Program-made: the position numbers and the translations under genes
Part shown: positions 8,739-18,339 of the stretch, piece after piece
Layout of the letters: each line of letters opens with the position of its first letter
How positions within the stretch are numbered: position 1 is the first letter of the stretch
The notes under the pieces: generated by a model
Database searches by the model: none
What the model was told of the DNA's origin: nothing
What the model saw: only the letters and a program-made list of their open reading frames with translations
Assembly (NCBI GenBank): GCA_945273835.1
Contig: CALYPL010000008.1
Coordinates: forward strand, 30,982-94,981
From: an uncultured Dysgonomonas sp.
Lineage (GTDB): Bacteria; Bacteroidota; Bacteroidia; Bacteroidales; Dysgonomonadaceae
Direction: 5' to 3'
Length of the DNA: 64,000 nt

Positions 8739-11054
8739 ATGAGAAAAAGTAAAATTTTAATAATCTTGACAGGCATATTTTGTCTGCAAAGTTCTTTATC
8801 ATCACAAACTCCCGATTATCGAATTGTCGAAAATAAAAAGGGTGCAACATTAGGTTATTCACCTGATTCGGGAATTGAGATTTTAACAGTCAATGGTCTG
8901 AAGTTTAAAGATTTAAATAAAAATGGTAAGCTTGATCCTTACGAAGATTGGCGTTTACCTGTTGAAGTCCGAGCCAAAGATTTGGCAAAAAGAATGTCTG
9001 TTGAGCAAATAGCCGGTCTAATGTTGTATAGTGCCCATCAAAGTATTCCTGCGCAAAGCAGAGGTTTAGGTTCTGCAACTTACAATGGTAAATCTTATGC
9101 TGAAAGTGGAGCAAATGCATGGGATTTGACAGACAATCAGAAAAAATTCTTAAAAGAAGATAATCTACGTCATGTGCTTGTGATGACGTTACAAGGTCCT
9201 GAGGTGACAGCCAAATGGAACAACAATATGCAAGCATATCTTGAAAAAACAGAATTAGGTATACCGGGTAATACTAGTTCTGACCCTCGTCATGCCACAA
9301 CAACAAACGCAGAGTTTAATGCGGCTGGTGGAGCTATATCTTTATGGCCTCGTGAGCTTGGTCTAGCAGCTACATTCGATCCTGAAATTGTTCGTCAGTT
9401 TGGAGAAATTGCTTCTATCGAATACAGAGCTCTGGGTATTGGAACAGCTCTATCCCCTCAAATTGATTTAGTTTCTGAACCACGTTGGTCTCGTTTTGGA
9501 ATGACTTTTGGAGAAGGCACTAAATTGGTAACCGACATAGCGAGAGCTTATGTAGATGGATTTCAAACATCTACCGGCAAAGATGAAGTCGCTAACGGAT
9601 GGGGTTATAAAAGTGTTAATGCTATGGTGAAGCATTGGCCAAGTGGTGGACCTGAAGAAGGTGGTCGTGATGGACACTGGGCCTTCGGTAAGTTTGCTGT
9701 TTATCCTGGTGACAATTTTAGCGAGCATCTTTTACCATTTACAGAAGGAGCATTTAAATTGAAGGGTAAGACTAAAATGGCGTCGGCAGTTATGCCTTAC
9801 TACACTATATCTTACAACCAGTCTCCTGACGGCGTCAATTGTGGTAATGGATTCAATAAATACATTATAACAGATTTACTCAGAGAAAAATATTCTTATG
9901 ACGGTGTTGTTTGTACCGATTGGGGTATAACATCAGATGAAGGACAAACTCCGGATGTATTTCGCGGAAAACCTTGGGGCCTTGAAAATAAAACTGTAGT
10001 AGAAAGACACTACGCTGCCATAAAAGCAGGTGTAGACCAATTCGGAGGTAATAACGACAAAGTGCCGGTATTGGAAGCCTATAAAATGGGAGTTCAAGAA
10101 TTTGGTGAAGATTATATGCGTAAGCGTTTTGAAAGATCAGCAGTTCGCATTTTGAAAAATATTTTCAGACTCGGATTGTTTGAAAATCCATATCTCGATC
10201 CGGAAGAAAGTGCACGTGTAGTCGGTAATCCTGAATTTATGAAAGCGGGATACGAAGCACAGATTAAATCAACTGTGATGCTCAAAAACAAAGGAAATAT
10301 TTTGCCTGTCAAAGATCGTAAAACCGTATATATCCCAAAAACTTATACACCAGCATCAAGAGATTGGTGGGGAAGATGGACTGAATCTTCTTTAGACTAT
10401 CCGGTAAGCCTTGAGGTAGTTAAGAAATATTATAATGTTACATCAAATCCAGATGAAGCCGATTTTGCATTAGTTTTTGTGTCTAACCCAAAAAGTGAAT
10501 TTGGAGGTTATTCATTAGCTGACCGTAAGGCCGGGGGAAATGGATATTTACCTATCTCGTTACAATACAACCCATATACAGCCGTAAATGCACGTAAACA
10601 AAGTATAGCTGCAGGCGACCCTGTTATAGACCCTTCTATAACCAATCGTTCTTACCAAGGTAAAACATCTCGCACAAGTAATGCTAATGATTTGGCAGTA
10701 TTACTTACAACTCGCGAAATGATGGTTGATAAACCGGTTATTGCCGTTATTGATGTCGCTAATCCTATGGTATTTAATGAATTTGAAAAAGATATGGATG
10801 GTATAATCATTCGTTTTGGAGGATCGGCTCAGTCAGTTCTTGATATAATATCAGGTAAATATGAACCTTCCGGATTATTACCGGTTCAGATGCCTGCTAA
10901 TATGGATACAGTAGAAAAACAATTTGAAGACGTTCCACGTGATATGGAATGCCACAAAGATACAGAAGGTCATATCTATGACTTTGGATATGGACTTAAC
11001 TGGTCTGGAGTGATAAAAGATGAAAGATACGATAAGTACGTTAAAACCAAATAA
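8739..11054 (+). CDS. Secreted family-3 glycoside hydrolase
   Basis: This 771-residue exo-acting glycosidase hydrolyses terminal beta-linked sugars with retention. A signal peptide (IILTGIFCLQSSLSSQ) is followed by DLNKNGKLDPYEDW, an EF-hand-like calcium loop seen in many Bacteroidetes GH3 enzymes. The GH3 barrel carries KHWPSGGPEEGGRDGH and the nucleophile motif GVVCTDWG with D394. The second alpha/beta sandwich domain follows (about residues 515-750). No fibronectin-III tail is evident, unlike the other two GH3 proteins here. It is the first gene of a five-gene plus-strand locus and is 30 bases from the outer-membrane barrel gene. Substrate is unknown. Confidence 0.9.
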   Translation: MRKSKILIILTGIFCLQSSLSSQTPDYRIVENKKGATLGYSPDSGIEILTVNGLKFKDLNKNGKLDPYEDWRLPVEVRAKDLAKRMSVEQIAGLMLYSAHQSIPAQSRGLGSATYNGKSYAESGANAWDLTDNQKKFLKEDNLRHVLVMTLQGPEVTAKWNNNMQAYLEKTELGIPGNTSSDPRHATTTNAEFNAAGGAISLWPRELGLAATFDPEIVRQFGEIASIEYRALGIGTALSPQIDLVSEPRWSRFGMTFGEGTKLVTDIARAYVDGFQTSTGKDEVANGWGYKSVNAMVKHWPSGGPEEGGRDGHWAFGKFAVYPGDNFSEHLLPFTEGAFKLKGKTKMASAVMPYYTISYNQSPDGVNCGNGFNKYIITDLLREKYSYDGVVCTDWGITSDEGQTPDVFRGKPWGLENKTVVERHYAAIKAGVDQFGGNNDKVPVLEAYKMGVQEFGEDYMRKRFERSAVRILKNIFRLGLFENPYLDPEESARVVGNPEFMKAGYEAQIKSTVMLKNKGNILPVKDRKTVYIPKTYTPASRDWWGRWTESSLDYPVSLEVVKKYYNVTSNPDEADFALVFVSNPKSEFGGYSLADRKAGGNGYLPISLQYNPYTAVNARKQSIAAGDPVIDPSITNRSYQGKTSRTSNANDLAVLLTTREMMVDKPVIAVIDVANPMVFNEFEKDMDGIIIRFGGSAQSVLDIISGKYEPSGLLPVQMPANMDTVEKQFEDVPRDMECHKDTEGHIYDFGYGLNWSGVIKDERYDKYVKTK

Positions 11055-11084
11055 TTACTGACCATTTATCAATACAATTTATAC

Positions 11085-13400
11085 ATGAAAAAAAATTATT
11101 CTAAAGTTTTGCTATTATGCCTAGCTTCGTGTCTTGCAGTGCCTGCAATTTCACAAGAAGCAAAAAAAGAGGATGCTAAGAAAGCAACCGCTTCACCTAA
11201 GGTCGGAGGAACCTCTAATGTGATGTTAAATGCTTCCTCAGACAATGGTCCTCGTGATGTAAATATCGGTTTGCCTAAGAGTGTTGGAGGTACTGTTGTA
11301 CTTGAAAACGGCTTGCCTGTGACTTTTGACTATAATGGTCAAATGCCAACAAACGTTTGGCGTCAGGATAACGGTGTTTCACGTTTCAAGGTATTGAATG
11401 TATCTGAAACTGCCTTGTTGGCAAGCGATGTTGGTGTATCAGTTAGTACATGGACAAACCGAGGAACAGAGAAATTCAAAGGTGCGGCAACTTTCACAAC
11501 CAACTCATTTGGTTTGTTGCGTGGAGATGCGAGTGTTAGTGGTCCGATAGCTAAAGATTTATACTATTCGTTAACTGCATTTTTGAACTACGATCCCGGG
11601 ACGTTTCGTTCAAATATAGCAACATTTATGGATCAGACTCAGATATTTAAAGGGGTTATCAATAAAAAGTTTGCTAACGGACAAATCGGTGTACAATATA
11701 AATATGCACATAGTGGAAATATATCATCAAAACAAAGTCCTTATATCTATCATAAGAATGGTAAAGTTGATGCACTGCCCGGTTTCCGTATAGGACGTGA
11801 TTCATATCTTGAACAATCAGGAAAAATACATGCTATTGATCCGCTTACAGGAAAAAATGTAACTTGGGATGCAATAGATGATGCAGCGAGCACATCACAT
11901 GTTATTGATCTGATGGGAGATTATAAATTTGATAACGGCATGGTTTTAGATTATACAGTTCGTTACCATTACGCAAATTCAGGTTTTTATAATCCTTATC
12001 TCACTAGTATATCAAAAGGCGTAGACGCTTCAACTAACGAAGCTGACTTGAAACACGGAGATAAAAGATATTATTACGTAGATAATCCAAATGCTCCTTA
12101 TAACGGTTATGTTCAAAACGGATTGATGATTTTTTCACCTCAATCGGAAAAAAATACAGTTATGGCTCGATTTGAATTGAGTAAAAAAACTGATAAACAT
12201 CAATGGATGTTAGGCTTACATAACTGGTATTATAATGCAGATAATGTTGCAAGTGCTACATACAATTACCAGTTTGAAGTATCACCTAATCCAAAAGCTT
12301 TGGCTTATGATAAATGGGTTACACAAGACAAAAATGGTAAGGATGTAACACCACATTGGGAAAAAGGTACTGATGAATATGGTACTTCAAGCCATAATAA
12401 AAGTATGCAATATTACAATGGTAAGGAAAATAAATTAGCCGTTGTTGCAGCCGACAAATGGAATATATTTGACAAATTATCAGTTGATGCCGGTACCAGA
12501 CTTGAGTGGCAGAAAGTGATTGGTGATTGGTATCCAGCAGCAAACCGTAAAGAAGCAGGTACTAATTGGATATCAGGAAAGACATCTGATGTAAATAAAA
12601 GTTGGTGGAATTTTAGTGTTACAGCAAGCGCAACATATAAAGCTTTCAATAATTTCGGATTTTTGGCAGATGCATATTATTTGCAACAAGCCGGAAGACT
12701 TAGTTCATATGCCGGTGCAGATGATCCGGCTATTCAAAAATGTGAAATACCTGGATTTGCAGGTGGGGTATATTTCAATCATCCGTTAATTAGTTTGGTT
12801 TCTAAAGTTACTAAGATCAAACGCACTAATTTTAAAAATAACTCTACATTCAATAAGCCTAATTCAACTGAAATTGAAAAGAGAACTATTAGTTATGATG
12901 TAAATACTATTGGTTGGACAACCGACGTAGTGCTTACACCATTTAAAGGATTTGATTTCCATTTCTTATTGACTCTTCAGAAACCTAAATACGAAAATTA
13001 CGAATTTGAAACAAGTTGGGGACAAAAAGTTAACAACAATGGTAATATCGCTCGTAGTGTATCAAAAACTATTATTGAAATTGACCCAAGCTATTCATTC
13101 AACAAATTCAAAGTATGGGCAAGTGCACGTTATTTCAGCAAGGAATACGCTAACTATCCTAACACACTTACATTTGCTGGTCGTTGGGAAACATTTGCCG
13201 GTATCAATTACAAATATGATAAGAATGTTGAGTTCGCTCTAAGCGCTGTAAACCTTTTGAACCAGAGCGGAGCTCAGGGATCAATTTCCGGAACTAATAC
13301 TACTACAAGTGAAGAGGCTACTGCTTTGTATGATAAACCGCTGTCCGGAACATACATCCGTCCATTCACATTAGAATTTAAAACTAAAGTTAAATTCTGA
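11085..13400 (+). CDS. TonB-dependent-receptor-like outer membrane barrel
   Basis: This 771-residue protein has a signal peptide (VLLLCLASCLAVPAISQ) and then a plug-like region (about 45-135) with SNVMLNASSDNGPRDVNIGLPKSVGGT, after which it is dominated by amphipathic beta strands ending in the terminal aromatic KTKVKF typical of outer-membrane barrels. It lacks a CarboxypepD_reg domain, and the usual TonB-receptor plug motifs (LIDG, ERIEVVKGP) are absent or strongly altered. No SusD gene accompanies it. It presumably imports or binds the glycan product released by the flanking GH3 enzymes; this is inference from context. Assignment as a barrel is firm, as an active TonB transporter less so. 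Confidence 0.75.
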   Translation: MKKNYSKVLLLCLASCLAVPAISQEAKKEDAKKATASPKVGGTSNVMLNASSDNGPRDVNIGLPKSVGGTVVLENGLPVTFDYNGQMPTNVWRQDNGVSRFKVLNVSETALLASDVGVSVSTWTNRGTEKFKGAATFTTNSFGLLRGDASVSGPIAKDLYYSLTAFLNYDPGTFRSNIATFMDQTQIFKGVINKKFANGQIGVQYKYAHSGNISSKQSPYIYHKNGKVDALPGFRIGRDSYLEQSGKIHAIDPLTGKNVTWDAIDDAASTSHVIDLMGDYKFDNGMVLDYTVRYHYANSGFYNPYLTSISKGVDASTNEADLKHGDKRYYYVDNPNAPYNGYVQNGLMIFSPQSEKNTVMARFELSKKTDKHQWMLGLHNWYYNADNVASATYNYQFEVSPNPKALAYDKWVTQDKNGKDVTPHWEKGTDEYGTSSHNKSMQYYNGKENKLAVVAADKWNIFDKLSVDAGTRLEWQKVIGDWYPAANRKEAGTNWISGKTSDVNKSWWNFSVTASATYKAFNNFGFLADAYYLQQAGRLSSYAGADDPAIQKCEIPGFAGGVYFNHPLISLVSKVTKIKRTNFKNNSTFNKPNSTEIEKRTISYDVNTIGWTTDVVLTPFKGFDFHFLLTLQKPKYENYEFETSWGQKVNNNGNIARSVSKTIIEIDPSYSFNKFKVWASARYFSKEYANYPNTLTFAGRWETFAGINYKYDKNVEFALSAVNLLNQSGAQGSISGTNTTTSEEATALYDKPLSGTYIRPFTLEFKTKVKF

Positions 13401-13421
13401 TCGTAATAAAGAATTTTAAAT

Positions 13422-13475
13422 AATTCCTTCCTCGAAGGATAAAGTCAATTCAGCTTTATTTCAGAGGAAGGATAA
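13422..13475 (+). terminator. Strong hairpin after the barrel gene
   Basis: CCTTCCTC (13426-13433) pairs with GAGGAAGG (13464-13471), and ATAAAG pairs with CTTTAT inside, giving a long stem followed by TAATTTTTAT. It lies 25 bases after the barrel stop and before the EEP gene, so it probably reduces or processes transcription within the locus rather than ending it fully. Confidence 0.65.
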
Positions 13476-13497
13476 TTTTTATAATTAACACATTAAC

Positions 13498-14388
13498 ATG
13501 AATGTTATGAGAAAAATATTCTTTCTATTTGTTCTTTTATTTAGCTGTTTAACAGCTTCCCGTTTATCAGCTCAAGAAAAAACGTTTAAGCTGATCAGTT
13601 ATAATGTTTATTGGGGTATGAAGCAGGATTCGACAGAACACAAGAGTAAATTTTCTCAATGGATAAAACAACAAGATCCTGACATTCTTGCACTTCAGGA
13701 AATGAATGGTTTTACGCAGCAAGAATTACAAAAGTTTGCAGAATCATACGGTCATCCTTATGCCTTCATTGTCAGAGAACCATTTGCGGATGGTTCAGTT
13801 AGCTTTCCGGTAGCAATAACATCTAAATATCCGATAGTTAACGTACATAAAATCGTTGAAAACTGTGTACATGGTGTTTTGATTGCGGAGATTGAGGGTT
13901 ATCATTTTATAATAACACATTTTCACCCATTTTCATCAGAAAAAAGAGTTTCTGAAATAGATCAGATTTTAGCAACAGTAAAATCTAAACCTGATGATTG
14001 GAAATGGCTTTTTATGGGAGACTTAAATTCTGTATCCCCTCTTGATAAGAGTGAATATGATAATAATTTGTTGCGTGATTTTATAAGAGAGGATAAAAAG
14101 AAGCGGCCTTATAATGAAAATTTGAAGGATAATGAACTGGATTACTCAATACAGCAGAAAATTCTTGACTTTGGATTTGTGGATGCCTTTAAAAATTTTC
14201 ATCCAAAGTTTGAACCTTCGGCACCAACAAAATTATTTTATGATCAGTCAAAACATCCATTGCGGTATGATTACCTATACGTAAGTAAAAACATGAAAGA
14301 TAAAATGGTAAAATGTGACTTGATTAAAGATGATTTTACAGATGTATATTCTGACCATTACCCTGTTGTATTAATGTTTAATAAATGA
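13498..14388 (+). CDS. Secreted endonuclease/exonuclease/phosphatase-family protein
   Basis: This 296-residue metal-dependent phosphoesterase fold has a signal peptide (IFFLFVLLFSCLTASRLSAQ). EEP motifs are visible in order: LISYNVYWG, DILALQEMNG with the metal-ligand Glu, IITHFHPF, FMGDLNS with the Asp-Asn pair, and the terminal SDHYPV with the catalytic Asp-His. It therefore cleaves a phosphoester outside the cytoplasm: nucleic acid, phospholipid or a phosphorylated sugar or inositol. An ATG at 13507 is an alternative start. It lies between the barrel and a secreted histidine phosphatase, so the locus may strip phosphate from its substrate. Confidence 0.85.
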   Translation: MNVMRKIFFLFVLLFSCLTASRLSAQEKTFKLISYNVYWGMKQDSTEHKSKFSQWIKQQDPDILALQEMNGFTQQELQKFAESYGHPYAFIVREPFADGSVSFPVAITSKYPIVNVHKIVENCVHGVLIAEIEGYHFIITHFHPFSSEKRVSEIDQILATVKSKPDDWKWLFMGDLNSVSPLDKSEYDNNLLRDFIREDKKKRPYNENLKDNELDYSIQQKILDFGFVDAFKNFHPKFEPSAPTKLFYDQSKHPLRYDYLYVSKNMKDKMVKCDLIKDDFTDVYSDHYPVVLMFNK

Positions 14389-14416
14389 TTTTACTAATTT
14401 TCAATATAATTTAATC

Positions 14417-15223
14417 ATGAAGAAGAATTTATTATTTGTATTTGTAGCATTGCTTGCACTTGTTCCTGCTGTAAATGCTCAAAAGAAGGGAAATAAAAAA
14501 AATAAAGATAATACAGTTGTACTTTATATAGCTCGTCACGGTAAGACGATGTTGAATACACTTGATCGCGTACAAGGATGGGCTGATACTCCACTAACTC
14601 CTGCAGGTATTGAAGTTGCAGAATATTTGGGAGAAGGACTTAAACTTGAAGGTGTAGATTTTAAAGCCGCATATTCAAGTGATTTGGGTAGAGCAAGACA
14701 AACTGCACGTATTGTACTTGATTCAAAAGGACAAAAAGATATGAATATTATCGAAGTTCCTGGAGTAAGAGAAACTAACTTCGGTAGCTATGAAGGTGAT
14801 ACAAATCATCGTATGTGGACAGATGCCGCTTTGTATTTACACTACAAATCACAAAAAGAACTAATGGCTGCTATGGCTAAAAATCCTGAAGTTTTACAAC
14901 AAGCAATGTCGGCTTTTAAAGCATTAGATACACTTGGAATGGGTGAAGATTATATGGATGTTAAGACCCGTGGACAAAAAGCTATACGCGAAATTGCCGA
15001 AAAAGAGGCTGCAAATGGCGGTGGCAATATTTTACTTGTATCGCATGGTATGGCAATCGGTAATTTCTTGTCAGATATTGATAGTTCAGGTAAAAAAGCG
15101 CCTGTCGGTCATATGGGAAATGCAGCTGTAAGTAAATTAATTTATAAAGATGGTAAATTTACTTTAGAGTCATTCGGCGATATGAGCTATGTAGAAAAAG
15201 GCAAAGCTGCAGCAGTAAAATAA
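14417..15223 (+). CDS. Secreted histidine-phosphatase-superfamily protein
   Basis: This 268-residue protein has a signal peptide (LLFVFVALLALVPAVNAQ) and a Lys-rich linker, then the phosphoglycerate-mutase-like domain. The RHG motif (YIARHGKTMLN, catalytic His), QGWADTPLTPAG, SSDLGRARQTA with a phosphate-binding Arg, the acid-base region RETNFGSYEG and the second His in LLVSHGMAIGN are all present, so it should be active. Export argues against a glycolytic mutase and for a periplasmic phosphomonoesterase. It is 28 bases after the EEP gene and probably cotranscribed with it. Confidence 0.88.
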   Translation: MKKNLLFVFVALLALVPAVNAQKKGNKKNKDNTVVLYIARHGKTMLNTLDRVQGWADTPLTPAGIEVAEYLGEGLKLEGVDFKAAYSSDLGRARQTARIVLDSKGQKDMNIIEVPGVRETNFGSYEGDTNHRMWTDAALYLHYKSQKELMAAMAKNPEVLQQAMSAFKALDTLGMGEDYMDVKTRGQKAIREIAEKEAANGGGNILLVSHGMAIGNFLSDIDSSGKKAPVGHMGNAAVSKLIYKDGKFTLESFGDMSYVEKGKAAAVK

Positions 15224-15285
15224 TATCTGAATATTAAAACTATATATAAATATGTGTAGTTTAGATGTTTATAAATGTAAATTTT

Positions 15286-15293
15286 TATATTTG
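15286..15293 (+). promoter_or_regulatory. Candidate -7 box (TATATTTG) for second GH3 gene
   Basis: An exact TAnnTTTG match 64 bases before the ATG suggests the last GH3 gene has its own promoter inside the locus. The predicted leader contains the perfect hairpin CCGGTT-N6-AACCGG at 15311-15328. Confidence 0.4.
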
Positions 15294-15310
15294 AAAGTTA
15301 ATTAATGTGA

Positions 15311-15328
15311 CCGGTTAGTAATAACCGG
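15311..15328 (+). promoter_or_regulatory. Perfect inverted repeat in GH3 leader
   Basis: CCGGTTAGTAATAACCGG lies between the candidate promoter and the GH3 start, with no following T-run. It could be a terminator remnant of the phosphatase gene, an mRNA-stabilising stem or an operator. Confidence 0.4.
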
Positions 15329-15356
15329 CTCTTAATATGAATAAAAATCAATAAGC

Positions 15357-17792
15357 ATGAAAAAAACATTAGCAAGCATAGCTGCTCTCGGTGTAGCTAT
15401 ATCTATTAACAGTCAGACCGTATCTACGGGCCCGAAACAAGTTTCGTTGGCAAGTGGAAAAGGTAAAACTGAGTCAAACATGGGGTTACCTAAAAAACAG
15501 CAAATTCTTGATCTGATGTCCAGATTGAGTAATGATGATAAGATCAATCTTGTAAAAGGTACAGGAATGGTCGGTTTTGATATGCTGACAGGTTTTGATG
15601 ATATAAACCCTGTTGTTAATATCAAAACAGACGATTATATGGTAGAAGGTGCGGCAGGTTCAACTATGCCTATGCCTCAATATCAATTGCCTGCTATAAT
15701 ATTTACAGATGGTCCTGCCGGAGTTCGTATAAACCCTAAACGTAAAGGTGAAAACAGAACGTTCTATGCTACAGGTTTTCCCGTTGGTTCACTTTTGGCG
15801 TGTACATGGGATGTTGAATTGACAGAGTCAGTAGGTAAGGCAATCGGAAACGAAGCCTTGGAATACGGTTCAGATATCCAACTTGCACCTGCTTTAAACA
15901 TAATGCGTAGCCCATTATGCGGACGTAACTTCGAATATTATTCTGAAGATCCAGTTGTAGCAGGAAAAATTGCATCTTCAGTTACAAAAGGAATCCAATC
16001 AAATGGAGTAGGGGTTTCATTGAAACATTTTGCCGCTAATAATAGTGAGCGTAACCGTATGGGGATAGACGTGCATGTTTCACAACGTGCTTTAAGAGAA
16101 ATCTATCTTAAAGGTTTTGAAATAGCAGTTAAGGAATCTAATCCTAAGACCATTATGTCGTCTTACAATAAGATTAATGGAACTTATACTTCAGCTTCGT
16201 ACGATTTGTTAACAACAATATTGCGTAAAGAATGGGGCTTCAAAGGTCTTGTAATGACAGACTGGTTTGGCGGTTATAGCGGATTATCAAATCTATCTGA
16301 TAAACGCCAGTCATTGGATGATAAAGGTGAACAACTTGCAAACGAACAAATCAAAGCCGGAAATGATCTTTTAATGCCCGGAACTAAGCAACAGGTTGAA
16401 TATCTGAAAAAAGACCTTCAATCGGGTAAATTGACTCAGCAAGAGCTTGACGAATGTGTTTACCGTGTATTGGAAATGATCTTTGATTCTCCCAAAATGA
16501 AAGGATATCCTTGCTCTAATAATCCTGACTTGAAATCTCATGCAGAATTAACAAGAAGTGCTGCTTCAGAAGGTATGGTTTTATTGAAAAATGATGCTTC
16601 GACACTTCCATTATCAAACAATATTAAAAAACTTGCTGTATTCGGTAGCCTTTCATACGATTTCATAGCAGGTGGTACAGGTAGCGGAAACGTTTATAAA
16701 GCGTATACAGTTTCTTTATTAGATGGATTAGCAAATGCCGGATTTACTGTTGATAACAAAGTTTCAGTAGTTTATCAGTCATTTTTGAAGAAAGAAAAAG
16801 AAAGATTAGCTAAAGGAGCAAAGAACTTGTTGATGTTGTTACCTCAAATGGCTCAACCTACTCTTAAAGAATCTTTGATAAAAGAAAGTGCTAAAAACAA
16901 CGATGTAGCCGTTATCACAATCGGTCGCAGCTCTGGTGAAATGGACGATAGAGCTTTAAATGGAGATTTTTATTTGACAGATGAAGAACGTAATTTGATT
17001 AATCAAGTTACAGATGTTTACCATGCTCAAGGAAAGAAAGTAGTTGTAGTATTAAATGTTGGTGCTGTTATCGAAATGTCAAGCTGGAGAGATAAACCAG
17101 ATGCTATATTATTGGCATGGTTCCCAGGTCAAGAAGCAGGTAACTCTGTTGCTGATGTATTGACAGGAAAAACTAATCCTTCAGGAAAACTGACAATGAC
17201 TATTCCTGCGAAATATGAAGACCTGCCAAATGCTGATAATTTCCAGGGAACTCCAATTGAAAAACCAACAGATGTAATGTATAAAGATGGTATTTATGTA
17301 GGTTATCGTTACTTCAATTCATTTAATGTTAAACCGGCATATGAATTCGGTTATGGACTTTCATATACAACATTCGATTATTCGAATATCAAATTGAGTG
17401 CTACAGACTTCAAACATGAAATATTTGTGACAGTAGATGTACGCAATTCAGGTAATGTAGCCGGCAAAGAAGTTGTTCAATTGTATCTGTCTGCACCTAA
17501 AGGTGCTGTAGATAAACCTACAAAAGAATTGAAAGGATTTGCTAAAACTAGATTATTGCAACCCGGAGAAACTCAAACTCTATACTTCCGTCTGACAGAA
17601 AAAGATTTGGCATCATTCAATCCTCAGCAAGTAGCTTGGATTGCTGATAAAGGTACTTATAAAGTAGAAATTGCTGCATCATCACTTAATGTGAAACAAA
17701 GCTCTACCTTTACTTTAGCAAATAACGTAGTAGTTGAGAAAGTAAACGACGTTCTTAATCAAGATGTAGATTTTGCTGAGATCAAAAGATAA
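15357..17792 (+). CDS. Secreted family-3 beta-glycosidase with Fn3-like tail
   Basis: This 811-residue enzyme has a signal peptide ending near ISINSQ. The first GH3 domain contains FTDGPAGVRI, KHFAANNSERNR and the nucleophile motif GLVMTDWFGGYS with D302. The second domain contains SSGEMDDRAL, where E528 is the likely acid/base. The C-terminus shows YEFGYGLSYTTF followed by a fibronectin-III-like domain (about 675-795) typical of BglX-type beta-glucosidases. It closes the plus-strand locus and is followed by a strong terminator. It differs enough from the first GH3 to suggest different linkage or substrate specificity. Confidence 0.92.
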   Translation: MKKTLASIAALGVAISINSQTVSTGPKQVSLASGKGKTESNMGLPKKQQILDLMSRLSNDDKINLVKGTGMVGFDMLTGFDDINPVVNIKTDDYMVEGAAGSTMPMPQYQLPAIIFTDGPAGVRINPKRKGENRTFYATGFPVGSLLACTWDVELTESVGKAIGNEALEYGSDIQLAPALNIMRSPLCGRNFEYYSEDPVVAGKIASSVTKGIQSNGVGVSLKHFAANNSERNRMGIDVHVSQRALREIYLKGFEIAVKESNPKTIMSSYNKINGTYTSASYDLLTTILRKEWGFKGLVMTDWFGGYSGLSNLSDKRQSLDDKGEQLANEQIKAGNDLLMPGTKQQVEYLKKDLQSGKLTQQELDECVYRVLEMIFDSPKMKGYPCSNNPDLKSHAELTRSAASEGMVLLKNDASTLPLSNNIKKLAVFGSLSYDFIAGGTGSGNVYKAYTVSLLDGLANAGFTVDNKVSVVYQSFLKKEKERLAKGAKNLLMLLPQMAQPTLKESLIKESAKNNDVAVITIGRSSGEMDDRALNGDFYLTDEERNLINQVTDVYHAQGKKVVVVLNVGAVIEMSSWRDKPDAILLAWFPGQEAGNSVADVLTGKTNPSGKLTMTIPAKYEDLPNADNFQGTPIEKPTDVMYKDGIYVGYRYFNSFNVKPAYEFGYGLSYTTFDYSNIKLSATDFKHEIFVTVDVRNSGNVAGKEVVQLYLSAPKGAVDKPTKELKGFAKTRLLQPGETQTLYFRLTEKDLASFNPQQVAWIADKGTYKVEIAASSLNVKQSSTFTLANNVVVEKVNDVLNQDVDFAEIKR

Positions 17793-17846
17793 ATAAAAGA
17801 CTTTGCTTTTCCTTATTATTGGGGAAGTAAACTTAATAAATTGATT

Positions 17847-17882
17847 AAACGGTTAGAACTGACAGTTCTGACCGTTTTTTTT
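17847..17882 (+). terminator. Rho-independent terminator of the GH3/TonB locus
   Basis: AAACGGTTAGAACTG pairs with CAGTTCTGACCGTTT (one G-T pair) and is followed by eight T residues. It lies 54 bases after the GH3 stop codon. Confidence 0.9.
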
Positions 17883-18305
17883 GAAATCGAATTAGTTTGA
17901 AATAATTTATAGATAAGTATATTAGTATAATGTATTTTTACTTAATTATCTATGCTGATTTTACTCAGAATGATTCTTTTGTATAAGAATACTTTTCAAT
18001 AAAAGAAGTAATATGAAACAGGTTATGTGAAGTTGAACAAATGAAACTTTATCTGATATGCCTATTTCTCATACTGTTATTTGTAGTATATATGTAGCTC
18101 TATAATTCTATAATTCCCGGTTTTTTCGATGTATTTTAAAACCTATTTTATAAAATAATCTTGATGTTAAATTTTACATTTTCTACATTTTTTCTACAAA
18201 GTGCAAATAATGTAGGAAAAGGTAGTAAAAACAAGAAAAATTGAAGTTTTTTAATTCAATCTAATTTAATCAAAAGCATTACAGAAGATAAACAGAAAGG
18301 GTAAA
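17883..18305. other. AT-rich spacer; one tiny hydrophobic ORF noted
   Basis: No supported gene lies between the GH3 terminator and the tmRNA terminator. The only coding curiosity is an 18-codon plus-strand ORF at 18041-18097 (MKLYLICLFLILLFVVYM), which would be a single hydrophobic helix. I cannot support it beyond its composition. Confidence 0.3.
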
Positions 18306-18307
18306 AC

Positions 18308-18338
18308 AAATAAACACCCCGTTTTAGAGTGTTTATTT
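18308..18338 (-). terminator. tmRNA terminator
   Basis: AAATAAACAC and GTGTTTATTT form a ten-base perfect stem. Read on the minus strand it directly follows the tmRNA 3' end and runs into GTTTTAC. Confidence 0.8.
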
Positions 18339-18339
18339 G

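Noticed and set aside
8739..13400. Identical length (771 residues) of the first GH3 and the barrel protein
   Set aside because: The sequences are unrelated; coincidence, not duplication.
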